7,966 nt of DNA, taken from NCBI GenBank assembly GCA_020425915.1, contig JAGQQZ010000501.1, forward strand, positions 1-7,966. Reading direction: 5' to 3'. The DNA comes from Planctomycetota bacterium (GTDB lineage: Bacteria; Planctomycetota; UBA1135; UBA2386). This document shows, piece by piece, positions 1 to 6,416 of the stretch. The position numbers were made by a program, and so were the translations under genes. The notes beneath the pieces were generated by a model. It searched no databases and was not told where the DNA came from. It saw only the letters and a list, made by a program, of their open reading frames with translations. Within the stretch, counting starts at the first letter, position 1. Each line of letters opens with the position of its first letter.

Positions 1-1085
1 ATCGGTTCGAGATCCCTGACGAGGTCGTTCAGGTCGACGCGAACCGGCTCGCTGATCCGCCGCTGCCCCAACGCCAACAACTTGTCGGTCAGCGCCGCCG
101 CCCGCAGGCTCGCGTTCAGCGCGTCGAGGATCAGCTTGTGCTCGTCGGAATCCGGGGCGATGCGCAGCTTCAGCTGCTCACAGCACCCGACGATCACGGT
201 CAGCATGTTGTTGAAGTCGTGCGCCACTCCGCCGGCGAGTCTTCCGACCGCGTCGAGTCGCTGCACCTGACTCAGTCGCTTCTCGGCCTGGACGATCTGC
301 TCGAGCGCGCGCCGGCGCTCGCGCCCATCGCGGAACGCCATCACCGCTCCAAACGGTCGACCCTCGACGCTCAAGATCGGCGATGCGGAGTCCTCGATCG
401 GCACCCAGTTGCCCGATCGATCGAACAGCAGCGCCGAGTCGTCGAGGTGCACGACTTGACGACGCGTGAGCGCCGAACGGATCGGATGCTCCAGCGGCTC
501 ACGCGTCGTCTCGTCGAACAGCGGCAAGACGTCGTCGACGCGACGCTCGACCGCGTCCTCGAACGCCCAACCACTGAGCTCCTCGGCGACGGAGTTCATG
601 AACTCGACCCGGCCGTCGGAATCGGTCGCGATCACGCCGTCGCCGATGCTGGAGAGCGTGGCTTCGAACCGTGCTCGACTCTCCTGGAGTTCGCGCTCGG
701 CGGTATGACGCTGCATCGCGGTCTCGATCGCCGCGATCAGTTCGCGCTCCTGGAACGGCTTGAGCACGTATCCGAACGGGCGAGTCGACTTCGCCCGGAC
801 GATCGTCGCGTTGTCGGAGTGCGCCGTCAGGAAGACGACGGGGATCCCGTGTCCACCGTAGATTCGATCCGCGGCCTCGATGCCGTCCTCGTCGCCCTTG
901 AGGCGGATGTCCATGAGCACGAGGTCCGGCAGCAATTCGACGACGGCGGCGTACGCGTCCTGCGCCGTCGAGCGACTGCCGAGCACCTGGTAGCCGAGCC
1001 TCGACAGCCTCTCCTCGATCTCCGTCGCGATCAGGATCTCGTCTTCGACGATCAGGATGCGGGCCGTCGTCGTCAGGGAACTCAT
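1..1085 (-). CDS. Receiver-PAS-histidine kinase hybrid (partial, C-terminus off the window)
   Basis: This is a cytoplasmic two-component signalling protein with no membrane segment in the 361 residues visible. Residues 9-125 form a receiver domain: acidic pair E14/D15, phospho-acceptor D59 in VLMDIRL, switch threonine T87 in FLTAH, and K109 in the LKPF motif. A short helix leads to a PAS domain at about 139-255, containing IGDGVIATD and the DETTREPLEHP stretch common in such PAS domains. A HisKA dimerisation helix follows, with the H-box GGVAHDFNNMLTVI and phospho-acceptor H289. The frame is open to base 1, so the HATPase domain and any further domain lie outside. The start is ATG at 1085, 7 nt after the upstream kinase stop, and it places the receiver at the usual distance from the N-terminus; the ribosome-binding site is weak. 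A receiver ahead of a kinase suggests that phosphorylation by a partner, plausibly the adjacent kinase, controls the output. Domain calls are firm; signal and target are unknown. Confidence 0.93.
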   Translation of the reverse strand, partial: MSSLTTTARILIVEDEILIATEIEERLSRLGYQVLGSRSTAQDAYAAVVELLPDLVLMDIRLKGDEDGIEAADRIYGGHGIPVVFLTAHSDNATIVRAKSTRPFGYVLKPFQERELIAAIETAMQRHTAERELQESRARFEATLSSIGDGVIATDSDGRVEFMNSVAEELSGWAFEDAVERRVDDVLPLFDETTREPLEHPIRSALTRRQVVHLDDSALLFDRSGNWVPIEDSASPILSVEGRPFGAVMAFRDGRERRRALEQIVQAEKRLSQVQRLDAVGRLAGGVAHDFNNMLTVIVGCCEQLKLRIAPDSDEHKLILDALNASLRAAALTDKLLALGQRRISEPVRVDLNDLVRDLEP

Positions 1086-1092
1086 GGTTTGC

Positions 1093-2463
1093 TCACGAAA
1101 TGGGTGATGGTTGGTCGGGCGTGAATGTCAACTGCGCTCGACTGCCGGACTCGCCCCGCGACAGTTCGAACGATCCGTCGAGCTGCCGAGCGAACGAGCG
1201 GACCAGGCGCAGGCCGAGCGAGTTCGTCTCCTCGATCTCGTCCGGGACACCGACGCCGTCGTCGAGGACCGTCAGGGTGCACCTCGAGTCGGGTGCCTGT
1301 TCGAGGCTCAACACGATCTCGCCACGCCGACCGTTCGGGAACGCATGGACCAGTGAGTTCGTGATCACCTCGTTGAGGATCAGGCCACACGGGATCGCGA
1401 CGTCGAGCGTCAGGTGGACCGGAGCGAGACGCGTCTCGAGGCGAACCTCGGTGCCGCGACTCGTGTAGGTCTGCAGCAGCATCCGACACAGCTCTTCGGC
1501 GTACTCGGAGAACTCGATCGAGGCGAGCGATTCGGAGCGGTAGAGACTCTCGTGCACGAGCGCCATGCAGCGGACGCGCTCCTGGTTCTCCTGCAGGATC
1601 TTGATCGTGCCCTCGTCGTGGGTGTAGGTCGACTGGAGGTAGAACATGCTCGAGATCACCGCGAGGTTGTTCTTGACGCGATGGTGCACTTCCTTGAGGA
1701 GCGCCTCCTTCTCGTGCAACGCGTCCAGGACGCGTTCGGCCTGCTTGCGCTCGGTGATGTCGCGGATCGCGCTCGACACGAGCACACCTTCCTCGGTCTG
1801 CAACGGGCTCAGACTGATCTCGACGGGGAACTCGGAACCGTCACGGCGCAGCCCGAACAGTTCGAGGTTGCGACCCATCGGTCGGAATCCGGGCTGCCGG
1901 AAGTACGCACGCCGGTGCTCGGGATGGCGAGCCCGGTAGCGCTCGGGGATCAGCACCTCGATCGAGCGGCCGAGCAACTCGACACGCGCGTAGCCGAACA
2001 GGCGTTCGGCCTGCGAGTTCACGAGCACGATCCGACCGTCCTCGTCGGCGATCACGATCGCGTCCGGTGCCGATTCGAGCAGCCCACGGAACTTCTCCTC
2101 GGCCTTGCGTCGATCGGTCACGTCGCGCACGACGCAGAGCACCGACGACCCGCCCCGCGCCTCGAGCGGACTCAGCATGATGTCGACGGGGAACTCCTGC
2201 CCATCGCGGCGCCGCGCGAACAACTCCAGGCTCGCCCCCATCGGTCGTGACTTCGGCTCGCTCAGGTACGCCTCGCGGTGGCGGACGTGGCGTTCGCGGA
2301 ACCGCGCTGGCACCAGTGCCTCGACGTCACGACCGACGACCTCCTCCGGACGATAGCCGAACATCTGCTCGACCTGCGCGTTCGCCCGCAGGATGACACC
2401 CGCGGCATCCACGACGAGCAGCGTGTCGGGCGTCGCGTCGAATGCCAGTTGATGGATGTCCAT
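1093..2463 (-). CDS. Soluble PAS-PAS sensor histidine kinase, HisKA_2 family
   Basis: A 456-residue kinase without membrane segments, so it should sense a cytoplasmic cue. PAS1 spans about 5-118 and PAS2 about 123-238. They are clearly duplicates: each carries a FGY motif, an RPMG motif, an RRDG-EFPV motif and a closing RD-T-R. The HisKA_2 segment begins at about 250 with EVHHRVKNNLAVISS; H260 or H261 is the phospho-acceptor. The HATPase domain has its N-box at LILNEVITNS (361-370), the Mg/ATP-binding DDGVGVP at 401-407, and LGLRLVRSFARQLDG at 416-430. This layout matches the PdtaS-like HisKA_2 kinases of the family. The frame is open 130 codons further upstream, but that part lies opposite the TonB-family gene and has shadow composition. 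The start at 2463 begins just ahead of PAS1. An alternative ATG at 2535 has GGGAGG only 3 nt upstream and would add 24 residues. The next gene starts 7 nt downstream, so co-transcription is expected. Confidence 0.93.
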   Translation of the reverse strand: MDIHQLAFDATPDTLLVVDAAGVILRANAQVEQMFGYRPEEVVGRDVEALVPARFRERHVRHREAYLSEPKSRPMGASLELFARRRDGQEFPVDIMLSPLEARGGSSVLCVVRDVTDRRKAEEKFRGLLESAPDAIVIADEDGRIVLVNSQAERLFGYARVELLGRSIEVLIPERYRARHPEHRRAYFRQPGFRPMGRNLELFGLRRDGSEFPVEISLSPLQTEEGVLVSSAIRDITERKQAERVLDALHEKEALLKEVHHRVKNNLAVISSMFYLQSTYTHDEGTIKILQENQERVRCMALVHESLYRSESLASIEFSEYAEELCRMLLQTYTSRGTEVRLETRLAPVHLTLDVAIPCGLILNEVITNSLVHAFPNGRRGEIVLSLEQAPDSRCTLTVLDDGVGVPDEIEETNSLGLRLVRSFARQLDGSFELSRGESGSRAQLTFTPDQPSPIS

Positions 2464-2608
2464 TGTGAGCGAAGTCGGGGCGGAGAGTGCACCGAACCTC
2501 TCCCACGAACCGAGCGACCCCGTCCCGGGCCGCATGATCCTCCCGATCAGGAACGAGAACAAGCCTGCGCCCGACAGCCGACCACGTCGCGTGGCGAACC
2601 GGGACGCG
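2464..2608 (-). other. Intergenic spacer between TonB-family gene and histidine kinase
   Basis: This is 145 bp on the transcribed path from the TonB-family gene to the kinase. It contains a small perfect hairpin, CCACG-TCG-CGTGG at 2582-2594, 14 nt after the TonB-family stop. No T-run follows in the direction of transcription, so it is a poor intrinsic terminator. An alternative kinase start (ATG at 2535, preceded by GGGAGG) lies inside. I see no convincing -35/-10 pair. Read-through from the TonB-family gene is therefore possible but not shown. Confidence 0.4.
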
Positions 2609-3271
2609 CTAGCGGAGTTCGAACACCGTCGTGTGTAGCTTGCGTGAAGCGACCGGCTCACCGAGCTCCCGTGCCGGCTCGAACTTCCATCCACGCGCCG
2701 CGTCGAGAACCGCGCGGTGCAATCGAGGGAAGCCACAACCGCGATGCAGCTCGGCGGAGAGGACGTTGCCGCGCGCGTCGATCTCGAGCAGGACGACGAC
2801 TTCACCGGTCTCACCGAGGCGGACGGATTCGCGAGGATAGCGCGGCGGCACATTCTGATCGTCGCGGGCCTTCGCCTCGACGAACGCGACCGGCGGAGCC
2901 ACGACGGGCTCTGCGGCTACCTCGACGACTTCCGGCGCGGGCTCGACGGCCGCGCGCACACGGGTGCGGATCTGGCGGAGACGCTGCTCCGGCTGGATCT
3001 CGGCGACATCCTCGAACCGTTCTTCGGGGCGGAACTCTGCAGGAAGCACGAACGGCTCACTCGGCATCGGGGGTTCGGGCTCGTTCTGTTCCGGCTCGAC
3101 CGGTTCGTCGACCGTCTCGACCACCACGATGTCGACCGGTTCGTCGAGCAGGAACGCCACCGTCGGGCACGGCGCCCGACCCGGACCGGCGATCGCCCCG
3201 CAGCACACGCCGATCCCCACCACGGCACCGACGTGCAGCATCGTCGAGATCAAGAACGTGCGGGGTCTCAT
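2609..3271 (-). CDS. TonB-family energy transducer-like protein
   Basis: A 220-residue protein with TonB architecture. A short basic N-terminus (MRPR) leads into one hydrophobic anchor at about 5-29. A long Glu/Pro/Val-rich periplasmic linker follows at about 43-135, rich in EP and VEP steps. A C-terminal TonB_C domain at about 140-220 contains VPPRYPRESVRLGETGEV, a GCGFPRLHRAVLDAARGWKFEPA stretch in two parts (178-200) and a final beta strand. Known TonB proteins pass proton-motive energy from ExbB/ExbD to outer-membrane receptors; some family members act instead as scaffolds or regulators. No exbB, exbD or receptor gene is visible here, so the partner is unknown. The frame is open 89 codons upstream, but ATG at 3271 is preferred because it puts the anchor directly at the N-terminus. 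Three cysteines (C23, C24, C35) lie in or just after the anchor, which is unusual. The histidine kinase starts 145 bp downstream on the same strand. Confidence 0.88.
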   Translation of the reverse strand: MRPRTFLISTMLHVGAVVGIGVCCGAIAGPGRAPCPTVAFLLDEPVDIVVVETVDEPVEPEQNEPEPPMPSEPFVLPAEFRPEERFEDVAEIQPEQRLRQIRTRVRAAVEPAPEVVEVAAEPVVAPPVAFVEAKARDDQNVPPRYPRESVRLGETGEVVVLLEIDARGNVLSAELHRGCGFPRLHRAVLDAARGWKFEPARELGEPVASRKLHTTVFELR

Positions 3272-3394
3272 CGCGGTCGGAAACGCTCGGTCCTGGACCG
3301 GGTTCAGCCGCGGCAGGTTATCCGGTCGACCGCGGACGGAAAAGCCGAACGGCCGCCCGGAGGGCCCCAGCGAGCGGATATCCTCCCGCGAACC
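3272..3394. promoter_or_regulatory. Divergent intergenic region with two small palindromes
   Basis: This 123-bp region must hold the promoters for the minus-strand TonB-family gene and, if real, the plus-strand small protein. It carries two dyads: CGGTCC-T-GGACCG at 3288-3300 and the continuous palindrome CGGTCGACCG at 3323-3332. Both contain CGGTC/GACCG half-sites and their centres are about 33 bp apart, so a dimeric regulator binding both is conceivable. Short GC dyads are common at this base composition. No clear sigma-70 hexamers are visible. Confidence 0.35.
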
Positions 3395-3607
3395 ATGCAC
3401 GGAGCACCGGATGACGCCCTCGAATCCACGATCGCCCGCGCGGTCGAAGCCGCCGGGCTCGACGAGAGCTACGTCCCCGTGATTCGGGGCTACGTCGAGG
3501 ACACATCGGATCTGTGGCGCGTCTGCTGCTCGACACACTGCAATCCTTGCATGCAGGACCTCGGCACCGTCGTCGACCAGGTCCGATCCGAGCGAGAGCC
3601 GAGCTGA
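3395..3607 (+). CDS. Small cysteine-cluster protein, function unknown
   Basis: A predicted 70-residue soluble protein, not recognised. The N-terminal half (about 5-40) looks amphipathic and helical, with alternating acidic and hydrophobic residues. It is followed by a tight cluster of four cysteines, C44, C45, C49 and C52, in WRVCCSTHCNPCMQDL. A short C-terminal helix at 54-67 ends the protein. C-C-x3-C-x2-C spacing could bind a metal ion or an iron-sulfur cluster, or form disulfides; this is inference from spacing only. There is no signal peptide. The frame is open much further upstream, but that part lies opposite the TonB-family gene. ATG at 3395 is the last methionine before the coherent domain and sits just inside the divergent intergenic region. 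No Shine-Dalgarno sequence is visible. A chance open frame is possible at this GC content, but the residue pattern looks protein-like. Confidence 0.6.
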   Translation: MHGAPDDALESTIARAVEAAGLDESYVPVIRGYVEDTSDLWRVCCSTHCNPCMQDLGTVVDQVRSEREPS

Positions 3608-3617
3608 CCCGCATCGC

Positions 3618-3629
3618 TACGCCGGCGTA
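3618..3629. repeat. 12-bp perfect palindrome TACGCCGGCGTA
   Basis: A perfect 12-base palindrome starts 11 nt after the stop of the small cysteine-cluster protein, within the 94-bp gap before the exported-protein gene. It could be an operator-like dyad for the downstream gene or the stem of a weak RNA hairpin. No T-run follows, so it is not a classical terminator. Confidence 0.4.
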
Positions 3630-3701
3630 ACAGCGGTGACGCCCGGGCGCGCTCACTCGAGTTCCGTCGCGCTCGGTCCCGGATTTGCTCGATCCGAGGC
3701 C

Positions 3702-4841
3702 ATGACCGCCCGGCGACGATCTCGGCTCACCACCGTCCTCGCGGGCCTCGCCGTGATCGCGGCGTTCGTGCTCGCCAACACCCGCGATCCGAGGAGCCCA
3801 CAGCCAGTTCCGGCGGTCGAATCTCCGGAAGGCACACGCTCGCTGCCGTCCGCTGCCGAGCTCTGGCGCGCTTCGGTCGAGTCCCCACCACCGGCGTCGA
3901 AAACCGACGGCGATGCGGCACGGAGCGAAGTCGCCAGCCCGGCGAGACCGCCACTCTCGGGTACCGTCCGCTTCCCCGATGGTTCCCCCGCGCGCAACGT
4001 CCCGGTCCTCGCCTGCACGACACCGGATGCCTGGACCACGCGCGAGACTTGGCGCAGCGTCCGCACCGACGCGCGTGGCGGGTTCCGATTCGAAGAGCCG
4101 ACGACGCAACCGATGGCGGTTCTGATCGAGGACGACCCGAGGTCGGTTCGCTTCGTCTCTCCCGGCAGTGCGCCGATCGAACTCGTCGCGAACTTGCCGC
4201 GCATCGAGCTCCGCGTCCCCACGCTGGTGGGCCGACCGACGGCGGAGGGAATCGGACCGACCGGCGACGCATTCCGGATCCGGCTCCTCCACTGGACCGA
4301 CCCGTCGTCGATCGCCGCGGTCGAATCCGCGATCGAAGCAGGGACCACGATCCCGCAGAAGATCGAATTCGATGCGACCGATCTCGACGAGATCGCGTCG
4401 ACGATCGACTCGTGCGCCGTGCCGCCAGGAGCCCTCGTGCTCGCGCAGGTGACGGGCATGCCGTACGAGATCGCACACGCATGGGTTCGCGCACCGGACC
4501 GCGCCGTGGCCTCGGAGCTCGACCTGCCGATGCGCGAACGGCGACTCGATTCGGGTGTCCGCGTTCTGTGCAGCGTGCCGGCCGACCGTGCGAACTCCAG
4601 GATCCTGTTCGAGGTCGCGACGCTCGACCTGCTGCACTCGTTCTTCCCGTACGACGGCGACCCGCCGCTACTGCCAGCCGACGGCTGCCTGTGGCTCCCA
4701 CCCGGTCGCTACGAAGTGCACGTGCACCTGTGGGCCGACCAGTCCGGTCCACAGGTCACGCGCCGGCGCACGGTGGAGGTGCCCGACTACGGGTTGGTCG
4801 AGACGTCGATCGCGTTCGGCGTCACGGCCGCGTCCAAGTGA
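3702..4841 (+). CDS. Membrane-anchored exported protein with carboxypeptidase-regulatory-like domain
   Basis: A 379-residue protein of unknown function. The N-terminus is basic (TARRRSR) followed by a hydrophobic helix at about 10-26 ending in ANT; this could be an uncleaved anchor or a signal peptide. A Pro/Ser/Ala-rich low-complexity linker runs to about 84. Residues 85-172 resemble a carboxypeptidase-regulatory-like (transthyretin-like) beta-sandwich: SGTVRFPDGSPARNVPVLA opens it, then TDARGGFRFEEP, the usual strand-turn-strand signature. The remainder includes LPPGRYEVHVHLWADQ at 332-347, which resembles the last strands of a second such module. No catalytic motif is visible, so a structural or binding role in the envelope is more likely than enzymatic activity. 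An in-frame ATG at 3636 exists, but the one at 3702 gives a standard signal sequence. Its last 20 bp overlap the end of the convergent dipeptide epimerase gene. Confidence 0.82.
   Translation: MTARRRSRLTTVLAGLAVIAAFVLANTRDPRSPQPVPAVESPEGTRSLPSAAELWRASVESPPPASKTDGDAARSEVASPARPPLSGTVRFPDGSPARNVPVLACTTPDAWTTRETWRSVRTDARGGFRFEEPTTQPMAVLIEDDPRSVRFVSPGSAPIELVANLPRIELRVPTLVGRPTAEGIGPTGDAFRIRLLHWTDPSSIAAVESAIEAGTTIPQKIEFDATDLDEIASTIDSCAVPPGALVLAQVTGMPYEIAHAWVRAPDRAVASELDLPMRERRLDSGVRVLCSVPADRANSRILFEVATLDLLHSFFPYDGDPPLLPADGCLWLPPGRYEVHVHLWADQSGPQVTRRRTVEVPDYGLVETSIAFGVTAASK
4822..4841. other. Convergent 3' overlap of two genes
   Basis: The plus-strand exported-protein gene ends at 4841 and the minus-strand dipeptide epimerase ends at 4822, so the last 20 bp code on both strands. 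No intrinsic terminator with a T-run is seen on either side. Transcripts from the two genes are therefore likely to overlap as antisense at their ends. Confidence 0.85.
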
Positions 4842-5841
4842 CCCCCGTCCCCGACGTGTCCGGATACTCGATCCGACCGTCACGGACCCGCACACCGTCG
4901 GCGACGTCCTCGGCGAGCAGCAACGCACCGTCCATGTCCACCCAGTCGAGCATCGGCGCGAGCTGACCGATCGCCGAGATCCCCACGGTCGTCTCGGTCA
5001 TGCAACCGACCATCGTCTTGAGTCCAAGCTCGCGTGCTCGCCCGATCATGCGACGCGCCGGCGTGATCCCGCCCGCCTTCGTCAGCTTGACGTTGATGCC
5101 GTGGAACCGCCCCGCGCAACGGTCCACGTCGGCTTCGACCAGACAGCTCTCGTCGGCCACGATCGGCAGCACCGAGTCGGCGAACACGCGTGCGATCCCG
5201 GCCTCGTCGTCGGGCGGCAACGGCTGCTCGACGAATTCGACGCCGAGTTCGGCGAGCTTCGGCGCGAACTCGATCGTCTGTTCGGCAGTCCAACCGGTGT
5301 TCGCATCGACGCGAAACACCGCGGCGGTGTGGCGGCGCAGCTCGGTCACGATCTCGAGGTCTTGGTCGGTGCCGAGCTTGATCTTGTAGACCGGGAAGTC
5401 GGGGAATTCCTCGAGCTTGCGGACCATCGTGTCGAGGTCATCGATCCCGATCGTGTAGTCGCTCGGTGGGCAGGTCGCGAGCGAGAGCCCCCACGCCTCC
5501 CACAGCCGCACTCCGCGCAGCTTCCCCCACAGGTCCCACGCGGCTTCGTCGATCGCACACAAGGTGAACCGATCATCGTCGAGTTCGGGGAGCAACGACG
5601 CCCACAGTGACTCCGGATCCGCACCGTCCCAATCTTCGAGTCGGGGGCGCAGCACTTCGGTCCGCGCCGCCATGGCGTGCGCGTCGACGCCGTAGTAGGA
5701 CACGGCAGAACTCTCGCCGAAGCCGCGCTCTCCGGCGTGCTCGAGCTCGACGAAGAAGTTCTCGCGCTCGGCGAAGCTACCGTGAGCGATCGTGAACCGA
5801 TGCCGCAGCGGCAGCGCGACGACACGCGTCCGTAGCTTCAA
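4822..5841 (-). CDS. Dipeptide epimerase (L-Ala-D/L-Glu epimerase-like), enolase superfamily
   Basis: A 339-residue cytoplasmic enzyme of the muconate-lactonising subgroup. The N-terminal capping domain (about 1-120) opens with PLRHRF and GFGESS. The barrel carries the complete catalytic set: KxK lysines K153 and K155 in YKIKLG, metal ligands D179 (VDANTGW), E205 (VEQPLPP) and D230 (ADES), and the second-face lysine K252 in NVKLTKAGG. The D301-x-D303 motif in DWVDMDGALL is the family mark of dipeptide epimerases, where it holds the substrate amino group. Known members invert the C-terminal residue of dipeptides such as L-Ala-D-Glu released from peptidoglycan; exact specificity here is not decidable. 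The start is TTG at 5841: the preceding frame is open but belongs opposite other genes, TTG gives the expected MKLRTRV-like N-terminus, GGGAAGG lies upstream, and it overlaps the DUF502 stop as TTGA. The next ATG would remove part of the capping domain. Confidence 0.94.
   Translation of the reverse strand: MKLRTRVVALPLRHRFTIAHGSFAERENFFVELEHAGERGFGESSAVSYYGVDAHAMAARTEVLRPRLEDWDGADPESLWASLLPELDDDRFTLCAIDEAAWDLWGKLRGVRLWEAWGLSLATCPPSDYTIGIDDLDTMVRKLEEFPDFPVYKIKLGTDQDLEIVTELRRHTAAVFRVDANTGWTAEQTIEFAPKLAELGVEFVEQPLPPDDEAGIARVFADSVLPIVADESCLVEADVDRCAGRFHGINVKLTKAGGITPARRMIGRARELGLKTMVGCMTETTVGISAIGQLAPMLDWVDMDGALLLAEDVADGVRVRDGRIEYPDTSGTGVTWTRP
5838..5841 (-). promoter_or_regulatory. TTGA stop/start overlap coupling DUF502 to the epimerase
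   Basis: On the minus strand the sequence TTGA contains the TTG start of the epimerase (5841-5839) and the TGA stop of DUF502 (5840-5838). A purine-rich GGGAAGG lies 4 nt before the TTG. This is the TTG version of the common ATGA coupling arrangement and implies one mRNA and termination-reinitiation. Confidence 0.75.
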
Positions 5842-6416
5842 GACGCCTTCCCGGTCGGCACGTGCCCGCCGCCTTGGACGACGCCGCCGGACAACAAGAA
5901 CGACATGAACTTGCCGTGTTCCACCTCGAGCGGGTGGACGTTCTCGCGTGGGAACACGAGCACGTTGCCGGCGAAGTTGAACGACTGCGGGAAGTAGACC
6001 GCGACGTGGTCCTTCGTGCCGAAGTCGCTCAGATCGTCGCAGGTCACGAAGCCGAGCATCCGCGGCGCACCGGGGTCGGAACTCAGCGACACCATGACGG
6101 GCTTCTCGAACGCGGCGCTCTCGCCGACGAGCGCTCGCAGCACGTCGCGGAGCGTCGTGTACAGGAAGTTCACGATCGGCAGCTTGGTCAGGATCCAATC
6201 GGCCAGCCCGAACAGTCGCTTGCCGATCGCGTTCGAGGCGAAGTCCCCGATCAGCGCGACCGACAGGAACCCGACGACGAGCAACGGCCAGGAGATCAAG
6301 TGGTTGTCGAGCTTGTCGACGACCCACTCGACGAACGACCAGATCAGCCAGACGGTCACGCCGGCCGGCACGATGACCAGGCAGCCCTTGAGGAAGTTCT
6401 TGAAGAGGTTCTTCAT
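5838..6416 (-). CDS. DUF502 family inner-membrane protein
   Basis: A 192-residue protein matching the DUF502 family in length and layout. A short basic N-terminus (MKNLFKNFLKG) precedes a first membrane helix at about 11-30 with the VPAGVTVWLIW pattern. A second helix lies at about 42-62. A conserved stretch KLPIVNFLYTTLRDV (78-92) follows. The C-terminal soluble domain contains MLGFVT, VAVYFPQSFNFAGNV and the FLLSGGV ending typical of the family. Molecular function is not established; DUF502 members are small membrane proteins in bacteria and plants. ATG at 6416 is supported by GAGGTG 8 nt upstream, one of the few good ribosome-binding sites in the window. Its TGA overlaps the TTG start of the dipeptide epimerase by 4 nt, so the two are probably translationally coupled. 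The last residues, GGGHVPTGKAS, are a flexible tail. Confidence 0.93.
   Translation of the reverse strand: MKNLFKNFLKGCLVIVPAGVTVWLIWSFVEWVVDKLDNHLISWPLLVVGFLSVALIGDFASNAIGKRLFGLADWILTKLPIVNFLYTTLRDVLRALVGESAAFEKPVMVSLSSDPGAPRMLGFVTCDDLSDFGTKDHVAVYFPQSFNFAGNVLVFPRENVHPLEVEHGKFMSFLLSGGVVQGGGHVPTGKAS

Noticed and set aside
138..1124. Plus-strand open frame of 328 codons
   Set aside because: It lies opposite the receiver-PAS-kinase, whose motifs are complete on the minus strand. Its Arg/His/Leu-rich composition is typical of an antisense shadow.
2582..2594. Intrinsic terminator after the TonB-family gene
   Set aside because: The stem is only 5 bp and is not followed by a T-run in the direction of transcription.
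2464..2853. N-terminal extension of the PAS kinase up to 2853
   Set aside because: The added residues are Ser/Arg-rich without domain features, overlap the TonB-family coding sequence in another frame, and are not needed for a complete PAS1.
1414..3414. Plus-strand open frames opposite the kinase and TonB-family genes
   Set aside because: No domain, signal peptide or start signal; the minus-strand genes explain the reading-frame openness.
3318..4752. Minus-strand frames opposite the exported-protein gene
   Set aside because: Arg-rich low-quality translations with no motif. The plus-strand gene has a signal sequence and a recognisable beta-sandwich module.
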